A DNA stretch of 64,000 bases from a virus: IMG/VR virus record IMGVR_UViG_3300046543_000595, positions 1-64,000 of that record; one strand, 5' to 3'. The position numbers and the translations under genes are program-made. The notes under the pieces are model-generated. The model worked only from the letters and a program-made list of their open reading frames with translations. It did no database searches and was not told the origin of the DNA. Shown piece after piece: positions 14,391-21,690 of the stretch. Position 1 is the first letter of the stretch. Each line of letters begins with the position of its first letter.

Positions 14391-14659
14391 CAAAGAAGTA
14401 CGCGCGGGACTATGAAATGGACGAGAAATTCGAAGAGTTCATGGAGGCGTATGGCGTAGGGTCCCCGAGGGCGGCCGCCGAGGCCTATGGCCGGCTACTG
14501 AGGGCGCAGCGGACGCTCGTGCATCTTCAGGTGCTGATGGGTCGCGTGAAGTTGTCGCTGATTTCACACATCGTGAACCAGACGAGGATCGCCTCCATTC
14601 TCGGCCTCGAGACACACAGGACGGACGCGCTGATGCGGAGGATTTCCAATGCGGACTAA
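14387..14659 (+). CDS. helical hypothetical protein
   Basis: 90 residues from a GTG overlapping the previous stop. Helical and moderately basic, related in style to its two neighbours. It may be one of several small co-expressed interacting proteins. No domain. Confidence 0.6.
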   Translation: MTKKYARDYEMDEKFEEFMEAYGVGSPRAAAEAYGRLLRAQRTLVHLQVLMGRVKLSLISHIVNQTRIASILGLETHRTDALMRRISNAD

Positions 14660-14903
14660 GTGGACGAAAGAGCTCGTAGCGCTCGAGGCCACCCGCCAGA
14701 TGTGGGGCGACGCGACGGTCCGGGCAGTTGCGGAGGCGGCTCGTACCGTGACGCACACACGGATGCTCGTGTACTCGCTGCATCAGGCCATGGCGGTCCA
14801 CCTGGCGATTACTGGCCATATCGGCTACGTCATGGATCCAACCTTCGGCGGCTTGCCGGCCGTTAAGGCGATAGTCGAACGATTCAAGGGAATGACGCCA
14901 TGA
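14649..14903 (+). CDS. helical hypothetical protein
   Basis: 84 residues starting MRTKWTKELV, overlapping the previous gene by 11 bases and the next by ATGA. Helical, no motif. Confidence 0.6.
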   Translation: MRTKWTKELVALEATRQMWGDATVRAVAEAARTVTHTRMLVYSLHQAMAVHLAITGHIGYVMDPTFGGLPAVKAIVERFKGMTP

Positions 14904-15238
14904 AAAAAGTTCTAAATAAAGAGCAGGCAGAATGGAATGACGCTCTCCGTGAGGCGTTGACTCGGCTTGGGCGGGATGTAGACATGGAGTCCGCTAAGGC
15001 GTTTTTCCGGGCCGGTCGGACGCTTAGCAAACTCCGGGAACTAATGGACGTGCTCGCACGCCAATTGATCTGCGCCGCGTTCGACGAAACTGGAATTGGG
15101 GCCGCAGTTCATCCGTTGGAGTCTGAGGTCGGTCGTCAGATACGGAGGCGACATAGTGAGCATGTGGACAGTCTGCATGCTCGATGGAAGAGTTACATGG
15201 CCGAATCGGATACAGCAAGAAACGGAAACTGGAGGTAA
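14900..15238 (+). CDS. helical hypothetical protein
   Basis: 112 residues starting MKKVLNKEQA. It shares a helical layout with the preceding two genes, with residues 30-60 FRAGRTLSKLRELMDVL. Basic C-terminus. Function unknown. Confidence 0.6.
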   Translation: MKKVLNKEQAEWNDALREALTRLGRDVDMESAKAFFRAGRTLSKLRELMDVLARQLICAAFDETGIGAAVHPLESEVGRQIRRRHSEHVDSLHARWKSYMAESDTARNGNWR

Positions 15239-15241
15239 TCG

Positions 15242-16000
15242 ATGTCTGGAAACAAAGCAATGCGTCGCGCGCTGGAAACCGGCGACGCCATCCGAGTGAA
15301 CGCCGATCTTCCGCTGATCACCGACCGGACGGAGATGATCACGCCGGAGATCGCGCAGGAGATGTTGAAGCATAATCGAAAGAACCGCCCGATCAACTGG
15401 CGGAAAGTGGAGGAATACGCGGAGATCATGCGCGCGGGCCACTGGAAGCTCCACGCGCAGGGTATCGTGCTGGATCGAGACGGGAACATCCTGACCGGAC
15501 AGAAACGCCTCTGGGCGGTCATCAAGTCGGGAATAGCGGTCTATTTCCGGGTGAGCCGCGGCAACCTTCCGGAGACGGCCACGCTGCTGGACAGAGGCAC
15601 GCCACAGACTGCCCGTGATCTGGCTGCCCGTGAGACCGAACGCCGGCACTCGCCGACGGAATCGAGCATTGCCCGGGCGATCTCCGTGATGACCGGAGTA
15701 CCGCGCCCCTCGGTCGACGATCTGGCGTTGATCATGACGACATACGCCAGCGTCGTGCAGGAATTACTGAACCAGGCGCACCGGACGAAGAAATCGCGCG
15801 GCGTATTGATGATCCTCGCCGCCATCGCTTACGATCACGGTGACCTCGACCGCAGCAAACTCCTGCCGCAGGTAGCCGATCTCGCCGTACGATTGGACGA
15901 GCAGTTGGCGCCGCATACGGCGGAACAGTGTTGGGGCCGCGGCGCGGCGTTCGGTCTGGCGATGGCCCGCGCGCGGGAGATCGTGAAGGCGGTGAAGTAA
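15242..16000 (+). CDS. ParB/DndB-like nuclease-domain protein
   Basis: 252 residues. Residues 30-100 carry the pattern NRPINWRKVEEYAEIMRAG, then ILTGQKRLWAVIKSG. These resemble the ParB-like domain in which a D/GQ-x-R motif follows a 'what I control' helix. GQKR replaces the usual GQHR. The helical C-terminus (150-250) is common in the phage version. It could bind or hydrolyse a nucleotide and act on DNA. It stands before HNH and possible PD-(D/E)XK genes. Confidence 0.7.
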   Translation: MSGNKAMRRALETGDAIRVNADLPLITDRTEMITPEIAQEMLKHNRKNRPINWRKVEEYAEIMRAGHWKLHAQGIVLDRDGNILTGQKRLWAVIKSGIAVYFRVSRGNLPETATLLDRGTPQTARDLAARETERRHSPTESSIARAISVMTGVPRPSVDDLALIMTTYASVVQELLNQAHRTKKSRGVLMILAAIAYDHGDLDRSKLLPQVADLAVRLDEQLAPHTAEQCWGRGAAFGLAMARAREIVKAVK

Positions 16001-16001
16001 G

Positions 16002-16379
16002 ATGGACAAGACAACTTTTATTAGAATTCCAAACGTGCCGCGCCGTGTCCGGTATATCCGCGACCATCCGGACTTCAATGTCCATTCGATCGCGAGTTTC
16101 TGGTGCGGTGTTGCTTCGGCGGACGAGGAGATCCATCTTTCGACGGTCATGGCGCTGGTTGGGGCTACGAAGGAAAATCCTCTCGCATTTACAACTCGGC
16201 ACAATGGTATCGAGGTCGAGTTCGCTCGATATCCGAACTGTCTTCCGCTCTCGATCGCTAAAGCCGTCATGCAGACGGTAGAGATCGCGTCCGGAGTGAG
16301 CAATCTATTTGCGATGATGCGCGGCCACATGGATGCCATGGTGTCGATCTCGGAGACCGTGTCAAGAGGGAGACTTTGA
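16002..16379 (+). CDS. hypothetical protein
   Basis: 125 residues starting MDKTTFIRIP, one base after the preceding stop. Mixed alpha/beta, no motif. Co-transcribed with the ParB-like and HNH genes. Confidence 0.65.
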   Translation: MDKTTFIRIPNVPRRVRYIRDHPDFNVHSIASFWCGVASADEEIHLSTVMALVGATKENPLAFTTRHNGIEVEFARYPNCLPLSIAKAVMQTVEIASGVSNLFAMMRGHMDAMVSISETVSRGRL

Positions 16380-16380
16380 A

Positions 16381-16755
16381 ATGTTTGGTTGGTTCACGCA
16401 TGCGGTGTTGGAGCTCTGGGCGTTCGAGCGGAAGCGCCCGCGCGCCCGGCAACCCCGCGTCTCGCAGCGCCGGCTGAAGCAGCGGCTCTACTGGCGCGAC
16501 AACGGCATGTGCCGCTACTGCGGTGACAAGGTCTCGTTTGAGAAGGCGACGATCGACGAGGTTGTACCGCGGGTCCATGGTGGGCAGCGCAGGCTTCAGA
16601 ACTGTGTGCTGGCATGCTGGTTCTGCAATCAGGCCAAGGGACCACTCCTGCTCGAGGATCCCGACGATCTGACTGTCGATGGGTTGCGTGCGCGCTGGGC
16701 GTCGCTGGATCGCGTCCGCCAGGCCGAGAGGGATCCGGAAAGGTTGCCACGATGA
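16381..16755 (+). CDS. HNH endonuclease
   Basis: 124 residues starting MFGWFTHAVL. A classical HNH core: CRYCGDKV, then ATIDEVVPRVHGGQ, then NCVLACWFCNQAKG, with the paired CxxC motifs that hold structural zinc. The first catalytic histidine position reads E-V (DEVVP rather than DHVVP), so activity may be reduced or altered. Likely a DNA nicking or cutting enzyme. ATGA overlap with the next gene. Confidence 0.85.
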   Translation: MFGWFTHAVLELWAFERKRPRARQPRVSQRRLKQRLYWRDNGMCRYCGDKVSFEKATIDEVVPRVHGGQRRLQNCVLACWFCNQAKGPLLLEDPDDLTVDGLRARWASLDRVRQAERDPERLPR

Positions 16756-17192
16756 TTCAATTGGGAAACAGAGGAACGGTCGTCCGTGAGGTCGTCGTCA
16801 ACGGCGGCGAGGGTAAGTTCGCGTACTACATCGGGTTCACCTCGAACGGCCTGCCGGAGGTTGGCCTCGAGGAGGAACTAAGAGTAGGGAGCCCACGATT
16901 GGCTGGATACCACTTCAATCACGCCGATCGCGACTGGGTTATCGTTTATGGCGTACCGGCCGCGCCGGCCGCAGAGGAGTTGGCTGCACTCGACACGTTC
17001 TTATATGTCGATCAGTTGAAGGACTTCTTTTGTCCGGAGTGCGGTATCCGATATCAGATGCATTCCAAGGAGATCTTCTATCGCGAGGCCGACGGACAGA
17101 AGACCTATGAACTCTGGTGTCGTGTATGCCAAGAACAGAATGACGGCACCGCCGCCGACAAGTTCAGGCTCAGGCGATTGAGAAAGCCGTGA
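16752..17192 (+). CDS. zinc-ribbon hypothetical protein
   Basis: 146 residues starting MIQLGNRGTV. The beta-rich N-terminal half is followed by a C-terminal zinc ribbon (FCPECG near 96, CRVCQ near 127). It overlaps the next GTG start. No family recognised. Confidence 0.65.
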   Translation: MIQLGNRGTVVREVVVNGGEGKFAYYIGFTSNGLPEVGLEEELRVGSPRLAGYHFNHADRDWVIVYGVPAAPAAEELAALDTFLYVDQLKDFFCPECGIRYQMHSKEIFYREADGQKTYELWCRVCQEQNDGTAADKFRLRRLRKP

Positions 17193-17728
17193 TCTTCTAC
17201 TTCACCGACGACGAGATGCGATGGGTTCGCCGATGGGCCGAGGAGCGCCACGGCAGCCACCGCCCGGAGGATGAACGTAAGTTCACCAAGAAATACACAG
17301 GCATCCAAATCCACACTCTTGGCATCAAGGCGGAGTTTGCGATCTATCAGACGATCGGCGGCAAATGGCTACGCTACGATGAGTCAAAGACAGATCCTGG
17401 CTGGGAAATTGTCGATCCGTTCGGGCTGAAGATCCAGGTGAAGGGGAGCTTCACGCCACGCGCCGATTTCTATCCGCGCAACGGGGAAGCTAAAAAGTGG
17501 GATATTGGCGTCGGTGTGTCGGCCATCCGGGACGTCGAGCACATGACGATCAATGGATTCATCAGGCTTGATAAGTTCAAAAAACTGGCGAGGGATAAGA
17601 GGTTCGGCAAGGAATCGGACGGATATAACGTCGTCAAGACCGTCGGCGCCGAGCATCTAACGCCGATTCAGGAGTTGCATCCCGGCGAGTCGAGATTACC
17701 ACCAAACATTTGGGAATTACATACTTAA
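17189..17728 (+). CDS. possible PD-(D/E)XK nuclease-like protein
   Basis: 179 residues, GTG start. The order GIKAEFAIYQ (Glu), IVDPFGL (Asp), IQVKGSF (Lys) fits the E-D-xK catalytic spacing of restriction-like nucleases. Downstream KWDIGVGVS and a strand-helix pair fit the fold. This is by-eye inference. The neighbouring HNH and ParB-like genes support a DNA-processing role. Confidence 0.55.
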   Translation: MIFYFTDDEMRWVRRWAEERHGSHRPEDERKFTKKYTGIQIHTLGIKAEFAIYQTIGGKWLRYDESKTDPGWEIVDPFGLKIQVKGSFTPRADFYPRNGEAKKWDIGVGVSAIRDVEHMTINGFIRLDKFKKLARDKRFGKESDGYNVVKTVGAEHLTPIQELHPGESRLPPNIWELHT

Positions 17729-17746
17729 CTCCTGAGGAGAAAACAA

Positions 17747-18190
17747 ATGAACGAAGTTGATGCAGTTCCGGATCTTTATCGATTGGCCTATATGCCGGGC
17801 CAGTTTCGTTGCCCCATTTGCAAGTTCCAGCTTTCAAAACAGACGATGTTTGTTCAATCCGGATCGATTGGTGTCAGTGAGACTGATCTGGAATCTGAGG
17901 AATGCCCGAATGACGGAACGCCAATGATTCACGTCACCTACAGAGAGCAAATATCGGCCTATGATGATCGACTCAAGGAAGAATTCGACCGCGTTGACCG
18001 GATAAAAGCCGCAGCTGAAGCGCTTCTACTGGCAATGGAAACCTGTCACATCTGTAAGGGTATTCTCTTGTTTCCCGAAGTAGCTCCACACTGCGAGGAC
18101 TGTTCTTGGGACTGCGAAGATCACGAGGAACCAAGCTGTAATCCCATCCAGTCTCTGAGTCAGGCACTTAGAAATGCAATCGGGAATTAA
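17747..18190 (+). CDS. double zinc-finger hypothetical protein
   Basis: 147 residues starting MNEVDAVPDL, with GAGGAG 7 bases upstream. A first Cys set (CPIC at about 22, ECPNDG at about 52) and a second (CHIC near 99, CEDCSWDCEDH near 115) flank a helix (100-residue region KAAAEALLLAM). Probably a metal-dependent nucleic-acid or protein binder. Confidence 0.65.
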   Translation: MNEVDAVPDLYRLAYMPGQFRCPICKFQLSKQTMFVQSGSIGVSETDLESEECPNDGTPMIHVTYREQISAYDDRLKEEFDRVDRIKAAAEALLLAMETCHICKGILLFPEVAPHCEDCSWDCEDHEEPSCNPIQSLSQALRNAIGN

Positions 18191-18262
18191 GTATATAAAT
18201 CCCAAACATTTACCTGCACGATTATCTGATGCCGTGTAGTGTCCCATTTCGAGAGGAGCCTT

Positions 18263-18589
18263 ATGTGGAAAGTGGACCCATCCGACAAGTATCCGGAACC
18301 GAGCAAAGAGCACTTAATCAACCGCCGCCAGATCAAGTTCGCGACGATCCCGAATGAATACGCCTGTGGCATCCTCTCTGGTCGCACGCGAATCATCAAC
18401 CTGCCGGAGGACGCGGAGATCGCCGGCTACTTCCATGACTGGCTCCGTGACGGCCTTGGTGTCTATATCTACTCGTCGACATATCCCCGTGTCGAACCAT
18501 GCCTCGAGATCGGCCGGGTGGAACTCATTTACCAGCGCGTTGACAACCCGGCGCCGGCAGTGGTAGATTCTGGGTCGGCGGGTGGGTGA
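18263..18589 (+). CDS. hypothetical protein
   Basis: 108 residues starting MWKVDPSDKY, GAGGAG 5 bases upstream. Mixed alpha/beta, with no recognised motif. Its last 13 bases overlap the 5' end of tRNA-Met. Confidence 0.6.
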   Translation: MWKVDPSDKYPEPSKEHLINRRQIKFATIPNEYACGILSGRTRIINLPEDAEIAGYFHDWLRDGLGVYIYSSTYPRVEPCLEIGRVELIYQRVDNPAPAVVDSGSAGG

Positions 18590-18651
18590 AGCGGTTTCCA
18601 CGATGGTCTCATAAGCCATAGATACTGAGGTTCGATTCCTCAGATCCGCCA
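18577..18651 (+). tRNA. tRNA-Met (CAT)
   Basis: Acceptor GGCGGGT/ATCCGCC, anticodon loop CTCATAA, T arm CTGAG/CTCAG with loop GTTCGATT-like. Discriminator A; no encoded CCA. CAT could also be Ile2 if modified to lysidine. It overlaps the end of the preceding gene. Confidence 0.85.
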
Positions 18652-18717
18652 TATAGACTTACCCTATACAACGACGAAGGCGCACCAGACCGACAGTTCT
18701 CGAGAGTCGGTAAGCAG

Positions 18718-18758
18718 ACCCCCCGGAGCACCATGGAATTCCGGGGGTTTCGCTTTTT
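18718..18758. terminator. intrinsic terminator between convergent units
   Basis: CCCCCGGA and TTCCGGGGG stem followed by TTTCGCTTTTT on the plus strand. It closes the rightward tRNA-Met transcript and overlaps the end of the leftward gene. Confidence 0.8.
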
Positions 18759-19581
18759 ATAGCCAGTTGCGCGCGGCACCGCAATTGCCACAGAACTTCG
18801 ATCGTGACTTGTTGACGTGGCCGCAGACCGTACATTTCGGTTTGTACTTCACGGTCACGGCCTTCGCCGCCAGCACCCGGCCAACCTGCCCGCGCAATCG
18901 CAACACGATCACTCGAGACTGGAACTCAAGCGGGAAGCCGGACACCGTATGGAATGTTTGACTACTCTCACTGCCGGGCACGGTGATACCGGCATCACAA
19001 CTATCCTGACTGATCTGTGCGCCGACGTTAAAATTGGCCGATCGTAGGACTCCGGTTTTGCCGCTATTGCCGGTATGTGCGCCATACGATGCTGTGTTAT
19101 TGCACCACGGCTGCGTATCCCACGGCCACTGCTGTACCGGGATGAACTGGATGACCGGAGGCTGACCATGCCAGTACGGGATCGGCCGCTCGTAATAGCG
19201 AATGATCGGTACATCGAGCACCGGTTGAACGCGTTCCGCCCATGCCTCAACGCGAATCAGCCCATCATCGACCTTAGCGCCGCGGTGAGTTTCGATCTGA
19301 TCGGTCCGCTCAATAAACTTGAAGCGATTGCCGGCGAGCAGATTCCCGTTGCGGATGAACCGCTCGAGTTCAATGTCGGAGTTCGGCGCGATCACGAGGT
19401 GCGTGCTCTCGGTCGCGTCTATACCGTCGACCGACACTTTCACTTGCGCGCGGACGGAATTCAGATTCTTGATCAGGATGGAATATTCGGAACCGAAGGG
19501 AAGGGTGACCGTGCTGTCGATCTCGCGAAGCACCTTGCCGCCGCATTTGACGACGACGACGAAATTTTCCTTAAACGTCAT
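18757..19581 (-). CDS. hypothetical protein with C-terminal zinc ribbon
   Basis: 274 residues, AAAGGAA upstream of ATG 19581. A beta-rich N-terminal domain (1-110) is followed by an aromatic/proline-rich middle (YWHGQPPVIQFIPVQQWPW). The C-terminal zinc ribbon has CTVCGHVNKS and FCGNCG. It stands alone on the minus strand between rightward units. No family recognised. It could be a virion or host-interaction protein. Confidence 0.65.
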   Translation of the reverse strand: MTFKENFVVVVKCGGKVLREIDSTVTLPFGSEYSILIKNLNSVRAQVKVSVDGIDATESTHLVIAPNSDIELERFIRNGNLLAGNRFKFIERTDQIETHRGAKVDDGLIRVEAWAERVQPVLDVPIIRYYERPIPYWHGQPPVIQFIPVQQWPWDTQPWCNNTASYGAHTGNSGKTGVLRSANFNVGAQISQDSCDAGITVPGSESSQTFHTVSGFPLEFQSRVIVLRLRGQVGRVLAAKAVTVKYKPKCTVCGHVNKSRSKFCGNCGAARNWL

Positions 19582-19677
19582 ACTTTTCCTTTCAACAGCG
19601 CACCGGCTAAGCGCTCGAGTGTTTAAAGCCGGTTGAATTTGCAGACGCCATGAACTATAACGTGTACGGAGGTTGAA

Positions 19678-20335
19678 ATGATAGTTGAAATCCGAGCCGC
19701 CGAGGGCGGCGATGACGCCAAATTACTCGTCCTGGATCAGTGCCGCATCTACGCGAAACGATGTCTCAGGAACGGTCTTTGACTTTGCGATCGTCGATCA
19801 ACGGCCAGGTATTATCGTTACGATTATTCGTGGCGCGAAAGAACACATCTTCCAATCTGAATCCGGTGGCCATCGCTGGCAGCGGATCCCACCGACCGAA
19901 AAGCGCGGCCGCGTTCAAACCAGCACCATCACGGTAGCCGTCTTACCCGAACCCACTGCCGTCGAAGATCCATTGAAATTACACGATCTGGACTGGATGA
20001 CTTGTCGCTCTGGCGGTAAGGGCGGCCAGAACGTGAACAAAGTCGAATCGGCGGTGCAGATCCGTCATCGTCCCACCGGTCTGATTGTGCGGTGTGAATC
20101 GGAACGCTCGCAGCTGCTGAACAAACAGTCGGCGCTGGAGATCATGCGGGCAAAGCTCTGGGATGCGGCACGTACGCAGCAGAGTAACGCGATAGCCAGT
20201 GATCGTAAACAGCAGGTCGGCGCCGGCATGCGTGGCGACAAGCGACGGACGATCCGGGTGAGGGATGGGGCGGTCGTCGACCACGTGACGGGACAGCGCT
20301 GGAAATTCGATGACTACATTGCGGGACGATGGTAA
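19678..20335 (+). CDS. RF1-type peptide chain release factor, expressed by +1 frameshift
   Basis: Joined product 218 residues (19678-19779 plus 19781-20335). The frame-0 part starts MIVEIRAAEGGDDAK, the conserved release-factor domain-2 motif, behind a strong GGAGG. It stops at CTT TGA C (19777-19783), the exact RF2 frameshift signal. An AGG (19768-19770) stands 6 bases before CTT, as in E. coli prfB. The +1 frame continues with SESGGHRWQRIPPTE (PxT motif PPT, residues 71-73, RF1-like) and SGGKGGQNVNKVES (GGQ at 115-117), which catalyses peptide release on the ribosome. The N-terminal domain 1 is absent. The neighbouring tRNA array fits a translation role. A simple mutation or sequencing error is the alternative. 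Confidence 0.85.
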
Positions 20336-20364
20336 TTGACATCGTCCACAGAACGTGGATAATC
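20336..20364 (+). promoter_or_regulatory. tRNA-array promoter 1
   Basis: -35 TTGACA (20336-20341), 17-base spacer, -10 ATAATC (20359-20364). An inverted repeat TCCAC/GTGGA lies in the spacer and may be an operator. It begins right after the release-factor stop. Confidence 0.75.
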
Positions 20365-20370
20365 GAACCG

Positions 20371-20506
20371 TGAACATCACGTACATCATGGACGCACGAG
20401 CCGCCGCGAGACCGTGGCCACCCGTGTGTCTGGGAGGCGGTATGTAGCGCGCGAACTACAAATTCCACTCCTCTCAGGCTGACAGCAATGTCAGCCTTTT
20501 TTGTTT
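20371..20506 (+). ncRNA. promoter-to-terminator leader or small RNA
   Basis: About 135 nt between promoter 1 and a perfect terminator, upstream of the first tRNA. No convincing coding region (a 19-codon ORF starts near 20389). It may be an attenuator for the tRNA operon or an independent small RNA. Confidence 0.5.
20476..20506 (+). terminator. intrinsic terminator before tRNA-Pro
   Basis: AGGCTGACA, loop GCAA, TGTCAGCCT followed by TTTTTTG. Perfect stem plus U-tract, 3 bases before the first tRNA. Confidence 0.85.
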
Positions 20507-20508
20507 TC

Positions 20509-20580
20509 CGGGATGTAGGAAAGTGGGTATCCACTCCGTTTGGGGCGGAGGAATCGCCAGTTCGAATCTGGTCATCCCGA
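20509..20580 (+). tRNA. tRNA-Pro (TGG)
   Basis: Acceptor CGGGATG/CATCCCG, anticodon arm CTCCG-TTTGGGG-CGGAG, T loop TTCGAAT. Discriminator A, no encoded CCA. Confidence 0.9.
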
Positions 20581-20589
20581 CTTGTTTAT

Positions 20590-20660
20590 GGGCCGGTAGC
20601 TCAACGGGAGAGCGTCTCACTTGCAATGAGAAAGATGGGGTTCGATTCCCCCCGTGTCCA
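20590..20660 (+). tRNA. tRNA-Ala (TGC), poor acceptor stem
   Basis: D arm GCTC/GAGC, anticodon arm TCTCA-CTTGCAA-TGAGA, T loop TTCGATT. Acceptor GGGCCGG/CGTGTCC keeps the G3-U70 alanine identity pair but has mismatches at 5-68 and 6-67. It may be decaying or edited. Confidence 0.7.
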
Positions 20661-20664
20661 CTTT

Positions 20665-20753
20665 ACGGACGTGGCCGAGTGGTTGAAGGCTCCGGATTCC
20701 AGACCCGGATGACCGTAATGGTCGCATCGTTGGTTCGAATCCAACCGTCCGTG
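20665..20753 (+). tRNA. tRNA-Trp (CCA) with class II long variable arm
   Basis: Acceptor ACGGACG/CGTCCGT (A1-U72), discriminator G73, anticodon loop TTCCAGA reading CCA. All are bacterial Trp identity features. Yet the variable region is a long hairpin (GACC-GTAAT-GGTC), as in Ser/Leu/Tyr tRNAs, and the D arm (GCCGAGTGG..GAAGGC) is Ser/Leu-like. A31-C39 is mismatched. It could instead be a Ser-type tRNA with an altered anticodon. Confidence 0.75.
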
Positions 20754-20760
20754 CTTCAGA

Positions 20761-20860
20761 TTGGCGGTCCCTGTGCAACCAAGCACGAGGCGCTCCTCTG
20801 GTCGAGGGTGGGGCTGGGTTTCGAATCTCCGGCCCGGCGCTGTTGGGACGGGGCCGCCAA
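20761..20860 (+). ncRNA. tRNA-like structured element 1
   Basis: Terminal 7-bp stem TTGGCGG/CCGCCAA encloses 86 bases with internal hairpins (CCTC/GAGG; GGGCTGG/CCGGCCC with a TTCGAAT-containing loop). No normal cloverleaf. It lies between canonical tRNAs. Confidence 0.45.
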
Positions 20861-20867
20861 TGTCTTT

Positions 20868-20941
20868 CGGGATGTAGGAAAGCCTGGAAATCCGTCTGCC
20901 TCGGGCGCAGAAGATCGCCGGTTCAAATCCGGCCATCCCGA
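20868..20941 (+). tRNA. tRNA-Pro (CGG)
   Basis: Acceptor CGGGATG/CATCCCG identical to tRNA-Pro(TGG). Anticodon arm TCTGC-CTCGGGC-GCAGA; T loop TTCAAAT. Discriminator A. Confidence 0.9.
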
Positions 20942-20945
20942 CTTT

Positions 20946-21020
20946 GCCCGCGTAGCTCAGCCTGGATAGAGCGACGAGCTTCTAACTCGAGGGCCGCAGG
21001 TCCGAATCCTGCCGCGGGTA
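20946..21020 (+). tRNA. tRNA-Arg (TCT)
   Basis: Acceptor GCCCGCG/CGCGGGT, D arm GCTC/GAGC, anticodon loop CTTCTAA, T arm GCAGG/CCTGC. Discriminator A. The acceptor and T arm match tRNA-Arg(ACG). Confidence 0.9.
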
Positions 21021-21035
21021 CTATATACTGGCCGC

Positions 21036-21191
21036 ATGTGGCTAATCATCGAAACCGATTCCACGGTCGAGATCGTCCCCGACTTCGGTCGGCAGCATGT
21101 GCTGGTCGGAGATAACGATGGACCGTGCTGGTGCGTGCCTCGAATCGAAGAGAACGATCGCGATCTCGTCATCCACGAAGCGGACAACTGA
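21036..21191 (+). CDS. 51-residue hypothetical protein inside the tRNA array
   Basis: Starts MWLIIETDST. A beta-rich small protein with DNDGPCWCVPRIEEN. No clear SD; a TATACT-like sequence lies upstream. Its stop is directly followed by promoter 2. It may be a real gene in the array; function unknown. Confidence 0.55.
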   Translation: MWLIIETDSTVEIVPDFGRQHVLVGDNDGPCWCVPRIEENDRDLVIHEADN

Positions 21192-21192
21192 C

Positions 21193-21221
21193 TTGACAAC
21201 CGATCGGCAGTGTGCATAATC
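21193..21221 (+). promoter_or_regulatory. tRNA-array promoter 2
   Basis: -35 TTGACA (21193-21198), 17-base spacer, -10 ATAATC (21216-21221), extended by GTGC. It matches promoter 1 at -35, -10 and the G after it. Confidence 0.75.
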
Positions 21222-21227
21222 GGATCT

Positions 21228-21471
21228 GAACTTGATAGGGTTTGCGAATCGTCCAGTTTCACTCATTACCTCTCTGGGAACGGCAGTCGAGCAATCGCTG
21301 CCGACCCGGCACTTATAAAATGCGATTTATAAAACAACACGAACACATCCAGACACGCGGTAGGAATACCGTCGGAATGGATACGTTCGTGCCGGAGGTC
21401 ACCGGGTAAAGAACCAAAACCCGAATGACCGACCGGCCGGAGACACAAGGTTCTCCGGCCTTTCTGTTTTC
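21228..21471 (+). ncRNA. promoter-to-terminator leader 2
   Basis: About 240 nt from promoter 2 to a strong terminator just before tRNA-Met. It contains inverted repeats TTATAAA/TTTATAA and CGGTA/TACCG and only tiny ORFs. It repeats the promoter-leader-terminator-tRNA layout seen at 20336. Confidence 0.45.
21435..21471 (+). terminator. intrinsic terminator before tRNA-Met
   Basis: GGCCGGAG and CTCCGGCC stem followed by TTTCTGTTTTCT, ending one base before the tRNA. Confidence 0.8.
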
Positions 21472-21543
21472 TGCCCCGTGGCGCAGTGGTAGCGCGGCGC
21501 TCTCATAAGGCGACGGTCGGGAGTCCGAATCTCCCCGGGGCGA
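21472..21543 (+). tRNA. tRNA-Met (CAT)
   Basis: Acceptor TGCCCCG/CGGGGCG with a weak T1-G72 end pair, D arm GCGC/GCGC, anticodon loop CTCATAA, T arm GGGAG/CTCCC. The weak 1-72 pair recalls initiator tRNAs but the three G-C pairs of the anticodon stem are absent. Ile2 is also possible. Confidence 0.8.
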
Positions 21544-21545
21544 TG

Positions 21546-21608
21546 GGATGGTGGGACAATAGGAAAATGCCTTGTTTCCCGAGGAAAATGCCTAACGTGC
21601 AGCCATCC
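21546..21608 (+). ncRNA. tRNA-like structured element 2
   Basis: Terminal stem GGATGGT/GCCATCC around 49 bases that contain the 12-base direct repeat AGGAAAATGCCT twice. No D, anticodon or T arm is recognisable. It fits exactly between two tRNAs. Confidence 0.4.
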
Positions 21609-21616
21609 TAGCTTTT

Positions 21617-21689
21617 GCCGCGGTAGCACAGTTGGTAGTGCAGCTGACCCGTAATCAGCAGGTCGTGAGTCCGAATCTCACCCGTGGCT
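21617..21689 (+). tRNA. tRNA-Thr (CGT)
   Basis: Acceptor GCCGCGG/CCGTGGC, anticodon arm GCTGA-CCCGTAA-TCAGC, T arm GTGAG/CTCAC with loop TCCGAAT. Discriminator T. Confidence 0.9.
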
Positions 21690-21690
21690 T

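Noticed and set aside
19678-19782. UGA recoded as an amino acid, to explain the release-factor break
   Set aside because: TGA ends many genes here, often in ATGA overlaps, and reading through 19780 in the same frame does not restore the release factor; only a +1 shift does.
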